From Cymodocea nodosa (Eukaryota; Streptophyta; Magnoliopsida; Alismatales; Cymodoceaceae), in assembly GCA_036874045.1 (NCBI GenBank), contig CM072341.1:1376501-1440500 (forward strand): 64,000 nt of DNA, read 5' to 3'. The position numbers and the translations under genes were made by a program. The notes under the pieces were generated by a model. The model made no database searches. It saw nothing but the letters and a program-made list of their open reading frames with translations, and was not told where the DNA came from. Positions 1-13,749 of the stretch are shown one piece after another. Within the stretch, counting starts at the first letter, position 1; each line of letters opens with the position of its first letter.

Positions 1-2361
1 AGTGTAATTTGTAATGTGGTAACAACCTGAATGCGTTCTTTGATCAGATTGTTGATTTCTGTGCTTCTTTTTGCATCAAAGAAAAGTCGTGATATTAACA
101 AATTTAAGCAAAAGGTGCCCTCATCAAAGCCATACTTCTCATCCCATTCCTTACAAGAAATAGGCATCTGTTGGCTTCCCAAAAGTGTAGATGGTGGTGA
201 ATCAGTCCGTGATAAATCCTGTAAGGAAGATTTCTCTGTTGAAGAAGATTTGGTTGATCCACATGCATGTAATGCATGAAGGTTCTTGTCAACATCTTTT
301 CTCTCTGCTTTATTTGAAGTAATTGCAGTACTGGATTTATATTCAGAACCAATCTTTGATGCTTTCTTTGCAATCTTTTTAAAGAAATATCGAACTTTTG
401 ATGAATTTCCTTCCATCTTGCTGATCTTGTCTGTTGCCTCGATAGGTACTGTTGATGCCTTTAAAAATAAAGGATGTTCAGAAGTTAAGGATGTTAAGTA
501 ACAGTGGAACTCTTTACTTAAGTGAGTATACCAATTCAACTTTTCCATGTTAGAACATGATGCTACACGAAGGGCCTTGCACCATGATTCTTTGTCCCAA
601 GAGGTCTCAAAATACAAATAGCAAATTTTACGTCCATTGTAGATAATCTTCTTCTTGTTTTCCACCTTAATGGGAAACCTTTTCGTCCTACATCAGGAAG
701 AGACAAAAAGAGTAAATAATGCAAAATTCATAAATTGTGAAATATGTATCAGTAATCCTGGTAGCTTTATTCTAAGTACAAAATGTTGAATTTCTGAGTG
801 CATCCTATATTTCATCCATTTTTACCATGAGATTCCTTCTCTCTAACCATTGACTTGTATAACCATTGTTCACAGTCACATGCTAGATGCATCTTATATG
901 CTGTTGAGAAACACTAACTGAATTACCCTTGTAGTGGGTGCACATACAAGGAAATATCCATAGAGGAAATGCACTAGTGTAGCATAGGAACCAATTGGAA
1001 ATTATACATGCAGAAGTTCTAAAGGAAACTGTCAAATGATGCAATCCACATAACCATACTGAGGAAGTGCCTAATAACATGATAAACAATTGGTGAATGA
1101 AGATTGCTTTAATATAAATTTTTGGCCATGCTGGACTGAATTACATTACCATTTCCTCGAAGAGTAATTTGAGCCAGAAACAGCTGCTATTTCGCAGTCT
1201 AAAAGCTGGATTATGATAGTTTGAAAACCATCAAGATCTTTCAAGATGAGACATTGATCCTTTATTTCTGCTTTTTTCTTGACTGGAGAAACTTCAATAT
1301 ATTCTTTCTTGTTCTTTTGCTCCTTTGATCCTTTCACTTGTGGGTCATGCTGTAGGTTCTTTAAGAATTCTTGTTCCAAGACCCAAACAAAACCCTTTAA
1401 ATCCAAACAAGTGGCAAGAATGCCATTAGTAAAAACAAAAAGGCAAAAAAAGTATAACTACAACTTTAATTTAGACAAGCACTTTCATCTAAAGAATAAT
1501 GATAGACTACACTGCGTGAAACCAAGCATAAAAATGAACACGGAAGTTGGAATGTGTTACTAGAGTGTGAATTACCAAGTAATAAAAAATATGTTGTAGA
1601 ATACTATCAACGAATTTACAACGGTAAACATGACTGAAAGAAAGCGTAAACTTCATCTGGTAGATGATAGGTTATAACATCATCGGCATCAATATTTGCC
1701 AGATCTAAAAATATTTAAGGTCTTGAGAGAGCAGAATCTACTCCATCTTGCAATTATATCTCTATTTAGCATGGTCCACTTTTAGGTTGTTAACATAGTG
1801 CCACCCTCCGATAAGAAGAAACTGTGAACTCGATGAAAATTAAAAAAGATCTCAATTGCTATCACTGTAATTTTTGGATTAAAAACCTAAAGAAGAGGAA
1901 TATTTCCTGCTTAGCACTTATTACACTGTTACTTTTATTTGGTTGATGGGCAGAACCCTCCTGAAACATTGGAATCCCACAAGTATGGCTGAAGAGAATG
2001 CGTATCCCTCTAAAATGCAACTGGTAATCAACCCCAACGAACACCAAATAGCGCGAAAAGCCAAATCACCATCCGAAGAAAGGAAAACAAGTCGAAACCA
2101 AATCAGCAGATATAAGAAAGTAGGGTCAACAACACAAAAGAAAAGAAAACTCAAGACGCAAACCTGCTTCTCGCAAGGGAAGGTAAAGGACGGCTGCTCG
2201 ACGCAAGGATCACACCCCAGGTCCGCTTCGGCCGCCGGCGCCACCTCCACCCTCTTTCTCCTAGCCAGCCTCCGCAGGATCCAGTAAAGCGCCAACCCCT
2301 CCGCGGCGACGATGGCGACTGCTCCGAGGAGGAAACCGAAGAGGAGGGAGAAGGAGAACAT
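1..2361 (-). CDS. TEX2-like SMP-domain membrane protein (partial, 5' exons)
   Basis: This is the N-terminal part of the plant family related to animal TEX2 (SMP/DUF2404 lipid-binding domain, Arabidopsis At1g73200 type). The family is thought to move lipids at ER membrane contacts. Coding exons I infer are 2361-2164, 1394-1150 and 687-27, all with GT-AG borders and consistent phase. The ATG at 2361 starts a hydrophobic segment (residues about 4-28) followed by an Arg-rich RRLARRKR stretch, as expected for a type I membrane anchor. Exon 2 encodes the conserved KQ/GFVWVLE block and ends in SSRKW. Exon 3 continues with KRFPIKVE and FETSWDKESWCKALR, the PH-like region, then an acidic/Ser linker and LNLLISRLFFDAKR, the start of the SMP domain. 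A donor CAG|GT after the ERIQ codons ends exon 3 at 27, so most of the SMP domain and the C-terminus lie left of the window. No stop or frameshift was seen. Family call is firm; exact function is inferred. Confidence 0.88.
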
Positions 2362-2620
2362 CGCAACTGCTCGACTGCGCGAGAAGATCCGTTTCCTCCG
2401 GTTGGACGCCCTTTTTTCCCCTCTCCTCTAGGGTTTTTCGTCGTCGTCTAGGTTTCCATCGCCGCTGCCGTTTCTCTTCCCCGCCGTGGCGTCGCGTCCC
2501 CGTCGAGCATTCTGGTAGTTGCAGTGCGGAGGCACACGATCCTTTGCGTGCGATGGATCCTCCGTTCTCTCGCCTCGGTTGGCGGAAATGGAAAGCGCAG
2601 AATTTTATTGAAAATTGAGG
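2362..2620 (-). promoter_or_regulatory. GC-rich 5' leader/promoter-proximal region of the TEX2-like gene
   Basis: Immediately upstream (minus-strand sense) of the ATG at 2361 the base composition rises sharply, with pyrimidine-rich and CCG-rich tracts, then drops to very AT-rich DNA beyond about 2620. This is the usual look of a plant 5' UTR and core promoter. No TATA box was identified with confidence. Confidence 0.4.
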
Positions 2621-5600
2621 TGCTTGTTAACGTAAAAAAAAGTTAAATTTATTTATGTTTAACAAAATATTTAGAATTATTATTTTTTTAATTAAAGTAT
2701 TTTAATAATTATTTACTTTCGTTTCTTCACTACATAATAATTATATTTTTAAAAAATTTATCTATTCCATTTATTTTAGAAATTAAAATATTTTGGATAT
2801 CATGATAAATCAAAATTTTTTAACAATTGTATAAATTAAAAAATAATGATATTTAATATGTATATTAATATGATTGAATAAATTGATAATATTTTAAAAT
2901 TTATCATTATGTAATAATGAAACTTGGTCCATTAATATAATTAATATACTTTCATTATATAATGCAAAAGAAATTATATAAACTTGAATTTTATCTCTCT
3001 TGTTATTATAAAAAAGAAATATCGATATTGTAGTTAAAATAATTTCATATAAACAAACTTTTATAAATTCAAATACATCACCTTATAATTTTATAGGTAC
3101 AATAATCTACAATATTACATAATAATTAGTAGTAAATATATAATAATCTACGAACGAAGATGGGCGATGACGATGGTGGTAATTTCTGAAAATCTCGACG
3201 GGCAGTGACGATTATGTTCGATCTCAATGAGTTGTCAAGCGGCGTAGTGACACTCGAGAGTAGGAGACGTGGGTGGGGGGGAGGTAGTTATATTAAATTT
3301 TAGGAAATAAGAATGTTTTGGAGAAAAAAAATTTCGTTGCAATTACTGAAATATTTTGAAATTTTACTGAAACTCTTTGAGATTTTATACTAAAATCTCT
3401 GAAACCTTTCGCATTGATCAATTGAAGAGAGGAAATTATTTTCTATGTATTTTACTTTAATAGAGATGAAAAATAATTTTTAGTTATATTTAAATAGTTT
3501 CAACTACTATGTATTTTTATCCTTATAATAAGATTAATCAAGATATTAATGGAATTAGGATCATCTCGTGATTCTATTAAGGTAAGATACTCAATTTTTG
3601 TTTGTCTAGAAATTATCTTTCTCATATGTTACTTTAAATTCTTGTCTTGCCTTAGCAATTTTTGTTTATCATGTCACGTAGCAATTTGATCAGGGAAAGT
3701 TAAAGTTATGACTTTAGTATGTTTATTATTAAAAAAAAAAATTGAAAAGAAAAAAGAGAGAGAGAATACTTTCCCAAAATACATTTGCGCCATTTATGTC
3801 ATTCCATATTCTTAAGTTCAAGGTAAGAAGACCTTACAATCAACAAGTAAGTAATAATTTTCAATAGATATAATGAGTGAACTTGTTGTCAAGATGCATC
3901 AATATTTCTAGAGGATGAGAATATGTATATTATAATTTTGATTAATGTCATCATTTATATAAAGTACATATGGTTTGAGATTAGAATAGGATAGTGAAAA
4001 ACCTTCGCATAAATCTTTGTTTGAAGTGATATATGTGTGTGATTGAATAACTTTCTAAGATTGGATTAGGTGCAGATTTAAAAAGGTAAGTAATGTAGTC
4101 CTAACATTTCAGAAAGAAAATTTTTTGCATGATCATAGTAGGTTTGCTAAGGAACTAGTAAAACTTAAGTATAGGAGAAGTATTTAGAACAAAATTATGC
4201 ACATTATTAGTGGTTAATTAATGATTTATGACATCTTTGTTAGCTTATCATATTAGAATTAGGCCCTTATGTTGCATTTGCATAATTTTGAAACTTAATT
4301 GAAGAACATGTATAATTTGAATGAATTAACGTTAATTAAGTATCATTTATGAATGATTAAAAATTACTTCTTTTATATATTATTAAATGTTATATATGTA
4401 TTGCTTTATTAAATTGTAGAACTGAACAAGTTCATTGAGTTATGTTGTAACTGAGTAAGTTAACAAGGTTGGTCCGTTAAGTAAATAGTTAAGTCAATGA
4501 AGTAAGTTTGTTGAGTTACGATAACTTCATGTATCAATTATTATCTAATGTGTTTATATGAATAATTTGTAGGAAATGCATAGGAAAACTACATTGCATG
4601 AGTCACGCCATGATCTCGATCGTGGAATGAAGAAGTAATTATTGTTGTTGATGTATAGAAAGGAAATCCAACCAATCATTTTGGTGGTAACAATTATTCT
4701 AAGAGAGAAATATAAAAAGATTAGAAGAAAATGAAAAAAAGTGGGGGAGATACCCATGCTTACTATAGAAAGTATTATACATTCATTGAGATTTCTTTTA
4801 CCATTACCATCACCACCTACCATTCATCAGAGGTTTATAAAGATAATTTTCAGATGTTGGGTTGATTCTGATTAAGACATGGTGATTGACAATCACTATA
4901 GAGGAGTGATCATGTCACAAGAAAGAAATACTTTTTCACCAAACACCAAATCATCTCTCAAGAAATATTAAAACTTCTAACCTTGATTTTGAGTTAATGC
5001 AGCTATGTTGAAAGGAGATCATCTTAAAAAAGTCTAGATTTATAATCCAATAGAGAGAGGAGTATTTGATAATAAGTTGTTAAGTTTTCAAAGATGTAAT
5101 TGTGTTGCATGTAGTATTTGGAAGTCTTTTATTTTCAATAGAGAATTTTACTTGTCATGAATCATTGTAGTTTATGTATTGACAAATAAATACAAGTAAT
5201 ACAATTTTTATCTTAACAAATTCTTCCCATATTTTCTTTAGTATATTTGTATAACTATGGACATTATCTCACCTCTATTCATTTCGATTTAAAATTAAAA
5301 TGTAATTCTTGTACATAAGTCATCAAGTCTTCATACCACTATTGATATTTTTCTTCTCAATAGTACATATTATGTTGTTTTTATATTTTTTAATCATTTT
5401 TTTTTTCTATATCTCTAATTTAACTTTACTATCATAAGTCTTTTCATTTCCTTTAATTGAAATCTCACGTAGTATATTTAAAAATAAAAATAATATATCG
5501 TTTTGACTATTCCAATCGACATAATTTCTTTCAAGTTTCTTATTATTCTTTGCATTTTCTATAAACACTTCACAAGAAATATTTAAGTTAGAATAATATC

Positions 5601-6130
5601 AACATTTTTGTGGCATGCACTATAACGTATTGAAGTCCTGATAAGACTATTGACTCCACAATAACATTGCATGATGAATTACCTTAGAATAAAATCAAGT
5701 TTAGACATAAGTCCACATCATCATCATTGATCGTCGTTAACATCTACTTCAATTTTAAAAATGACCATCATTTATACATCTCTTATGTCAATACGAAAAT
5801 TAAACCATCCTATGCATGTCAACGTACGTAATTCCACCAACAAGAATCGACACTTTAACAAACAGAAATAACTAAAAGGGAAAACACTTATATCATTATT
5901 TTGACGAAGGTTATCATTCAGTACAAGTGGATTGGGTAAAATAACAGTAAACTATATAAAAAATTGTGTAGATTGTTGAAGTACCTGACCATGAAGAAAA
6001 GGGAGGATGACCATAACAATGTAATGGAACTCGATCTAAACTTATTTTGGAATGTATTAGGCCAAGTGTTTACTGATGATCTAAGCTTATTTTGTTAAAT
6101 GTAAAACAATCACCCTCTACCCATGTGGCA
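2621..6130. other. AT-rich intergenic DNA, no gene seen
   Basis: Long AT-rich stretch with only short chance reading frames. Around 4430-4530 there are loosely repeated GAGTTA/GTTAAGTAA-type words, but no recognisable transposon domain, terminal repeats or RNA gene were found. Confidence 0.5.
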
Positions 6131-6489
6131 CAAAACACCACGTTAAGCAAAAGGAGATAAACTTGCTATGATCTGAAGACCAGTAATTGCAATCAACACT
6201 GGGACCGATCCACTGGGAAGGTGAGGACCGCCACCAATTGCAGTCAAACACTGGAAGGGTTGGAGGATGCCCATTGATAAGGATGGGGATCTTCCATTTA
6301 GGACCACAGTGTGCACCGCAAAATCTAAAATTTGCTTGGTATGTTCATTTGGCGAAAAAGAATACAAACAATAACATTTGACGACTTCAGAATTGCATGT
6401 ACAGGTAGAAATGTCTCCTGTCGAAGGCATTTTGATTAAAATATCAATCATTACAAAATCTTATCATCACACTAACTATTATAGACTCT

Positions 6490-6760
6490 CGCGCTTATTG
6501 GAGAGAGTGGGAGTGGTAAATCAACAGCAATAGCACTCTACTGTAGAGATTTCACAACACTAACTTAGGCCTAGTACTACTGGTTGAGACAGCAGATGGG
6601 TTTCATGATACCATTCAAGCCAATATTGCTTATGACAAGGAAGGAGATGCAACTGAAGTAGAGATCATGACAGCGGCAAAGCTAGGAAATGCTCGCACGT
6701 TCATTAGTGATTCACAAGCACTAGCAAGATCACAAGATCTAATAAGCATTGTTCATTCGG
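6490..6760 (+). pseudogene. Relic of an ABCB (P-glycoprotein-type) nucleotide-binding domain
   Basis: In the plus strand a Walker A block reading ALIGESGSGKSTAIAL lies at about 6490-6537. It is followed, after a stop and rearranged bases, by FHDTIQANIAY, KEGDATEVEIM and AAKLGNARTFIS (about 6598-6715), which is the segment after the Q-loop in plant ABCB exporters. Spacing between the blocks roughly matches an intact domain. The sequence around Walker A is out of frame and the signature LSGGQ and Walker B motifs are not recognisable downstream. It is therefore a degraded exon fragment rather than a working gene. Neighbouring sequence (6140-6490 and 6770-7060) may hold further decayed pieces, but I could not identify them. 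Confidence 0.7.
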
Positions 6761-6769
6761 CAAGCTTAC

Positions 6770-7860
6770 AAAGAGGAGGAGAGAGGAGGTGACTTGTTGA
6801 ACTCCAGATTAGGGAAAACATTCATCAATGATCGGTGCTTGGGAAACCAATATTGCTGGTGGTCGTGCTCTAGCGGGTTTGTTGAAGGAGAGGAGATCAA
6901 CAATGACATTGAGAAGATATCCTGAGGTCAATGAGATATTGAAGGCTACCAAGGTCGTAAGGACGACATAAGCGATAAGCCAGGAAGGATTTCTTTGAAC
7001 TTTTGGATCATAGGACGTTCGAAAGTTAGAAATATTTTTCAAACTTTCCTAAATGACATAAAAGTTATGAAAATCTTTCAGATTCCTGTCTTTTTTTTTT
7101 GAAAGCACAGACTCCTCCTAAATATTGATCTAATCTATTTCTTCTCTCTTTTCGCTTGAATGAAATAGATACCCTGAAATAGGGAATGCTCAATAATCCA
7201 TTCATGAATGGAAGCTGTTTATACTTGACTCCAACCTCACATATTGGGTTGCGTGGATGCTTAGTATAATTCTTTTCTCAATGGATATTAATTATCAACC
7301 TTCTTATATATACATATATAGATACACACACACCAATGTAATTGGTATTTCATTTATCATCAGCTACTTCTTCTGTTGCAAAACTGGTAAAACATTTTTG
7401 TTCTAATACTTTGAAGTTACTTAGGGCTGATCAAATAATATGTTGTTTATGTAAATTTGGTAAATCTTTTATTTTTGTTATCAATAAAACTTCCATACTC
7501 TCATGCAGAAATGTAAAAGGAAATATTCAATGATTCAAAGCAAGCAATTCAACACAGGCATCAATTCTCTCTGGAGACCTGTTGATTTCTAGACAGAAGA
7601 CCATCTGTACAAACACAATGATGCTGCTTCTAAACAGGCAAATCTCCTAGCATCAGAGAACCGCTCTCCATTTCCATTGACAGAACAAGGAACCAACTTC
7701 CACAATGCAAAAGATTAGTGTGCCAAACCAGCTTCTCCAAAGAGAAACATGGGAAGGAGTACAGGCTTACAAAGACCTCCAAACCCTACACAAAAACCTC
7801 TGCAAAAAAGGGACTTCAAACTAAGGAGTCATACAAAGACATTTTTCTTTGTTGTCATCA
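6770..7860. other. Intergenic DNA, no gene seen
   Basis: No supported coding region. A short TATA/CACA-rich microsatellite-like stretch sits near 7305-7333. The right part probably lies beyond the 3' end of the minus-strand DUF789 gene. Confidence 0.45.
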
Positions 7861-7861
7861 T

Positions 7862-7873
7862 CTTTATTTATTG
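7862..7873 (-). terminator. Candidate poly(A) signal of the DUF789 gene
   Basis: Read on the minus strand this is overlapping AATAAATAAA, about 160 bases past the stop codon at 8033, a typical distance for a plant 3' UTR. Confidence 0.4.
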
Positions 7874-8032
7874 ACCACCTCCTTCCCAAAGGTAAGGTGC
7901 AGCATGGGACGTCAAAACACATGATTGGAGATTTATCAGCAAATGCTAAGTAAGATTAAACCATCCAAATCTCAGCTTCTCTCTACTTAACATGGAGCAT
8001 GCAGCCTCCTTTGAATACTGAGGAAGTCATCA

Positions 8033-11000
8033 CTAGGGACTTGCAAAATCAGTGAGGCCGTCTGCCGACCTTGTATGAGAGGTGAAGAAGTTGAAATCAT
8101 GGTGATGCACTTGAAGCTGTTTCAACCATGAATCCGCAGCTTTCCTGAGAACTGAGAGTTTCGAGAAACCTTCGGGGTTCAACCAAGTCGTCCGCTGCAT
8201 TCGATAAGTCGCTAGCCCAAATGGAGCAAGAGAGATGCTGTTGCGCTCTGCTTTGCATGTTGCTTCCTTCTTTTCAGATTTGGCTGTGCCAATGTCACTG
8301 CCCATGTTAACTTCCATGGTGTTGTCTGCAACAAAACAACAAACCAAAGTTATGGAAAGGATTCGCAGATGGGATGATGTATGATAATAGGATTTGGGCA
8401 TAAAGTTTCACAAAAATATTAGCTGAAAGGTACTGATCAATTCCAGTGATGGCAAAGTGAATTAAGAGACTAGATCTGTTGCAAAAATTGATTTAAATAC
8501 GACCTGACTGAAAATAATGAAGTATTTCCCAAAATATTTAACTTAATGGATCCATATTTAGAACCTTGACTGCTTGCTACAAATTTACAGAAGGCTCAAC
8601 TACATTCTTCCAAAAACATTTAATCATTTGATGGCCATTTCCATGGGAAAAATTCCAAGCAGCAACACCATCACTTAGCAAGATACAAAAGGATCCAAGC
8701 AAATGGTGGAGAATTATTAGTAGTTTATTGGAAATGACAAAGAAAAATAGTGTTCACTTCAACAAAAGTCTATCCTCTGTTTAAGCTCATGAATTCCCAA
8801 TTAAATATCAAAGAAATCTAAAAGTAGAAGATACAGCCAAGTAGTTAGAGCTCTAAAAGTAGAAATTTGATAAATTTGGAAGATAGAAAATGGTGGCTCA
8901 GTTCTCTTTGTGTACATTGTCCACAATTGGTAACATGAAAATGGAAAAGAGTTTAGCATATTAGCGTATTCTTTTATATACTAAAACTGAGAACTGTGGA
9001 AAATTCAAACAAAAGCCTGCAAATTTCTCAGAGGATATAATTGAAGAGTAATCACTCAATAAATTCATCTTCCTTTTAAGTCTACTAAAGAGTAAATACC
9101 ACAAAATTATATACCTTGACATGATAAAGAGAATGTATGATAGGTCAGAAATGCTGCATACAACTCCTTTGCATTCATGGAAGCTGGAATATGATATATC
9201 GGGTACCTAACCAATAAGACAAATTTATATCACTTGTCTGCAGAAGCATCTATATCAAGATAGATTGGTACAATTTGGCACATTTAATTGTTTATAACCA
9301 CCAGAGCACCAGGTTAGAGAAGATACTTATGCTGCATAACTAATGAATGGTACTGTTTTATCTGGAAGAAAATATCTTATGAATGGTACCGTACTTGTTT
9401 ATCTAGAAGCAAAATATGAGTCTCATGCATACCAAGCAATGGACATCCAACTGAAAGGTGAAAGATCGTTACTGTTGAATTCCTTCAAACCCGGATATTC
9501 CCATGATAGCATGTCAATCTAGAGAAGCAAGCAATAGAAAGAGAGAGAAAATTCAGACTCCAGGAAATATTAGGAGACACGAGCTGACCAAAAAGCAAGC
9601 AACTATGGATTGTGAAAGAAAAGAAACAATTGGGAAAGAAAAAGAAAACAATGAGTTTGACACCTTATTCTTTAGAGGTATCCTTCTGAAGGGGCCATCA
9701 GCCTCAAAATACTCAAAATAAAGGTCACCTCTTTTGTCTTTTGACAGCCATTGATCATCAAGACTGATATTTATGTCTTCCATATCCCAGATCTTATCAG
9801 AACTACTGCTACTTGATCTGGACAATTTCATGCTCTCACTCTCACTAGTCCACGAGTTGATTTCAAATTCACCATCACAATCATAATTTACGTGCCTAAC
9901 AAAATGAAACAAAATTTAGCTCCGCTTTTGGCTACTTACTGGATACCATGTCAAGTGGAATAAAAATAGCATATAACGTGTTCCTGAGTGCAAGGCATAA
10001 ACAAAATTAATGAATTACCTTCCAAAGTTGTCTTTAGTTGTACTTGTGTAGATCTGAATAGCTGACAAGTAAGGAGTGTAGTATTGAACAACTTGCTCGC
10101 CACGGCTAACAATAGGTGCTCCAACACCATATGCACTCCACTCATCATAACAATCCCAGAGATCTCCAAGATTGAAGTACTGAATCTTATCCTTGCCGAA
10201 TGATGTCCAGTCAGAAGCATTCAAATCCCATAAACATGCCTAATTCAACACACATTTGTTAGCTCTCATCAGAAAAAAAATCATCAATAACAAATGACAT
10301 TGACCACTGAAATCAAATCTGCAAAGTAAATTGGGATTGAAGAAACGGTATGCAGTAAGTCGATCTAATGAAACAAATGTATGGAAAAAAAATTTTATGC
10401 GGTACACCAACATAATGCTTCCACGGGAATGCGCAAAACAAGTACTTGCAAGAGGAAAATTTTCGCAAAAAATAACTAGGATCGTCGAAATATTAATCGA
10501 ATTGTATTATTGTAGGAACAGAGTTCTTCAAGAGTGAATATCACAAAACTAATTAAACCGCAACAATAGAAAGGTCTTAAAAATAATAAAAATCTCTAAA
10601 CCAAAAGTTGACTTCAGGAAGATCGATGGATAGATTAATGCAGGAAAAGGGATCAAGATAACATAGGAAATAAAGTTTTTGGCACACACACACACACACA
10701 TAGATAGATAGATAGATAGATAGAAAGAGAGAGAGAGAGAATGAAGTTTCATCCGCATCAATGCATTACAGTTTTGAGTAGTATATGCGTTTCTAGAGTA
10801 AAAAGACACAGTAATGAAACCAATCTGCTGTTGGAAAAGGATTATGAAGAAACATAGATGAGAAGGACACCAGCACTGATACCACTGAATCGGACCTGTA
10901 GATCTATTTTTAGAAAATAAAAGCATATAAATTGGAAAGAAATAAGAAGAGGGGAGAATCGATCAATCACCTTGGGGACAGACAGGGGAAGAACCGTTGG

Positions 11001-11051
11001 AGTCGTAAGGCTGAGGAAGGATTCCAGATTAGAATGAAGAACCTCCCTCAT
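8033..11051 (-). CDS. DUF789 family protein
   Basis: Complete six-exon gene for a plant-specific DUF789 protein (334 residues); the biochemical function of the family is unknown. Exons, in order: 11051-10971, 10239-10019, 9895-9664, 9518-9433, 9206-9115, 8325-8033. All have GT-AG borders and phases that join without a break, and the CDS totals 1005 bases ending in TAG. Diagnostic blocks are [14 protein letters not shown] near the N-terminus, [60 protein letters not shown] across the exon 4/5 junction, AFLTYHTFS, and C-terminal [25 protein letters not shown] and FFTSH. An acidic, Ser-rich insert ([20 protein letters not shown]) precedes the central block, as in relatives. The ATG at 11051 is the first in frame. 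Length agrees with the shorter members of the family. No defect was seen. Confidence 0.92.
10682..10740. repeat. Compound microsatellite (CA)n(TAGA)n(GA)n in DUF789 intron 1
   Basis: A run of CA dinucleotides passes directly into TAGA tetranucleotides and then GA dinucleotides. It lies within the 731-base first intron of the DUF789 gene. Confidence 0.9.
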
Positions 11052-11990
11052 CTCTTCCAACTTCGATAAATATATCAGAAACAAGAAAGCAAAGACTTGA
11101 TTTTCACTTTTTGATTCTACTCCCCACCAACTTCCAAAGCCAACCGAAATTTACCACCTTTGTGTTGTTATGCTTCAAAAGAAGCCATTCCTCCGATGGA
11201 CTTACAGGCAACTACTAACAGGAATGATTTTGGTTGCAGACTAAAGAAAGAAAGACGCAAACAATCCAAAGAAGGACCACAAAAATGGAAACTCCAAGAA
11301 GGAAAAACCAGAAACTTTTAAAAAAAAAAGCAAATCGGATGAGAAAGAAGGAGAGATGATGAGAAGAAACCCCAGGAAAGACCCAGAAAACGGGCTGGAA
11401 ATGGAAAATGGAAATCTCCACAACCCAATTCACCCCTGCCTATGTAGATCCTCGACAACAACTACACCCCTTTCTTTACTCTTCAAAAGTTAAGATTACG
11501 GCCACTTCCACCGCCACCACCTGAGAGTCCGGAGACCATGCAGACGTTGAACAAAGGAGCAGAAGGAAGACAAGAGAGAGAGAGAGAAGAGGGAAGATAG
11601 AGGAGTGTGGTTGGTAACGTAAAGATCGCCGGGGAAGGAAGAGGAGGGCGGCCCAAAAAAGGAAAGGAGCGATCTTTTCGGCCTTGATTGTTAGGGGGTC
11701 GGTCGGGGATTTCTGCGGTGACGAGGAGAATCGACGGAGGGAGAGGCGGGTGGGGAAGTGAACCAGAGCAGAGGAGTTGGGTAGCGGGGACGCGTGGATT
11801 TCTTGTACGAGCAGGTGAAGGGGTATGATCGTCATTTTGAACCATCATCTTGGGGTATTTTTGTCTTTTCGCTTTTCTTGTCTCGACCACGACTTCCGCT
11901 GGCACGTGCTTTTCCCGTGGGGCCCCCGAGCTCGTGGCTATCGTTCCCGTTGCTTCGGGACCCACCAAGGTTCATTTGCCGTACGTTATA
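11052..11990 (-). promoter_or_regulatory. Leader and GC-rich upstream region of the DUF789 gene
   Basis: The sequence upstream (minus-strand sense) of the ATG at 11051 becomes GC-rich between about 11480 and 11980 and carries a CT-rich tract in the sense strand near 11572-11592. It then falls to AT-rich DNA past 11990. This fits a promoter plus 5' UTR, possibly with a leader intron. Open frames here are low-complexity and have no family resemblance, so I do not call them genes. Confidence 0.4.
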
Positions 11991-13698
11991 ATAATTTTTT
12001 TTTCTTACAATTTTCATATAAAAAATCAACAATTATTTATATATCATTTAAAATTACATATTATTAAAAAAATTCTCTATCCTTACCCTGACATCCCTGT
12101 AACAATCTTTAAGAGAATTACGAGCACTCACGGTAAATAACATATTAAATTCATTTTTGTTCCATGGTTTTGAGGAAATAAAACATATGATTTATAAGAG
12201 AAATTGTGATGCAACCAATAATATTAAAGTAACACGTGCCTGTGTGATTTACTGAAAAAATAAGATATGTTTCACTTATCTCTAATTTGTTAATAAATAT
12301 GAATTTTTGAGACACACAGATAACAACAATTCTTAATGTAATAGTGGTTTTTGTGTTTATAAAGATTTGAAATATGGTAGAAATTATAAATACCAATTTT
12401 CTAGTTTAATAAGCTATTAATTACAGTTTTCTTTTTTTTAGAGATAATTAAAATAAATAAAAGCCTTAGTTATAAATACACAATTGAGGATATGAGATAA
12501 CAAAAATCCAACAAAAGTCAAATTAACAAGAGGTTCCTAGAAGGTTAAAATTAATTGAATCGGAAGACATTCAATTTCCTTCTCCTTTTGCTTAGTTCGT
12601 CCGCACACCTTCCAGTGGTCCATAGATCAGAATCGTTTCTTCCAGTGGTATTATTGACCTTCAATTATTTATTGTAATAAGATAATATTGTATTTAAAGG
12701 ATATGTACCTCTGTTTTTAGCTTTCCAAACATTTAAGTGAAAATCTTTTTTTATATTGGTAATGTTTTTGTGAGGATGAAGTTGTCGTGACTGCTCTCCA
12801 CGTCACTTGCCTGTTCACAGAAGTAATAACGAAGATAAGAGCGAGAGAGCGAAAAACATTTATGTGAATTGTCCATAAGAATTGTACGGTTTTTAAGAGT
12901 AACGATGGAAATAGAATAGAAAAATTATATATATTTATATGAGACAAACAAGAACAAGATAAGGTGGATAATTCATGAAAGAAAACGACTCGTATCGTCA
13001 AATATGACGACATTATGACTTTTCAAATTGAAAGAAATACCTACCAAGCGCTAAGCGACGTCCAAATGGTGAGAGGGACATTTTTGGAAGTCTAAGAATA
13101 CCACAGGAATAAATACAGTGATATTCCAGTGGAAAGGTCAATCGCGAGTAGTGTATTATTATTATGGTTGTCGTTGTTATCGTTATTATTTTGTTAGATC
13201 TTGGTAAAATAAGATAATTATTTTTCATAGTAAGTACATCTAATTTTTGTAATTTTCAGTCTTGTGATTTCAGTACACAATTTTAATGTATTTCATTTTT
13301 AACTTTTAAGATTTTGTATTTTATAAAATAATTTAACACAGGCATCTATCATCTTCGGGTAACATCAAAGAAATATATATAGATAGATATATACTGATGA
13401 AAGGGACTTGACACTTTTGGTAATTTAAAGATCTTATCAGAGACTTCAGGAGGTCGCCGAGGACGGACGATGAAGAATTAAGTGGTGGAAAATGTTATAC
13501 CTCACGTGAGGTTTATAACTCATAGATGGTGAGCTAACGTAATTAAGGATTGCTAAACATGAAGAATCACAATTAAAGCAAACACTTGATCTACAATCCA
13601 GTCATGTCGATACGAATTGGTCTATCTATCAATAAATAATTAGTTTCCATCTTAATGATGATTTTTGTATGCATTAAAATATTTTACCAAGATAACAC

Positions 13699-13704
<6 letters not shown>

Positions 13705-13745
<41 letters not shown>
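13705..13745. repeat. (GA)n microsatellite
   Basis: About 20 uninterrupted GA dinucleotides. Confidence 0.95.

Positions 13746-13749
<4 letters not shown>

Noticed and set aside
6809-7042. Minus-strand frame with hydrophobic stretch near the ABCB relic
   Set aside because: Opposite strand to the relic, no conserved ABC transporter motif, and no credible start.
11483-11968. 161-residue minus-strand open frame upstream of the DUF789 gene
   Set aside because: Pro/Ser/Gly-rich low-complexity composition in a GC-rich promoter region, no recognisable family, and the first codon is not ATG.
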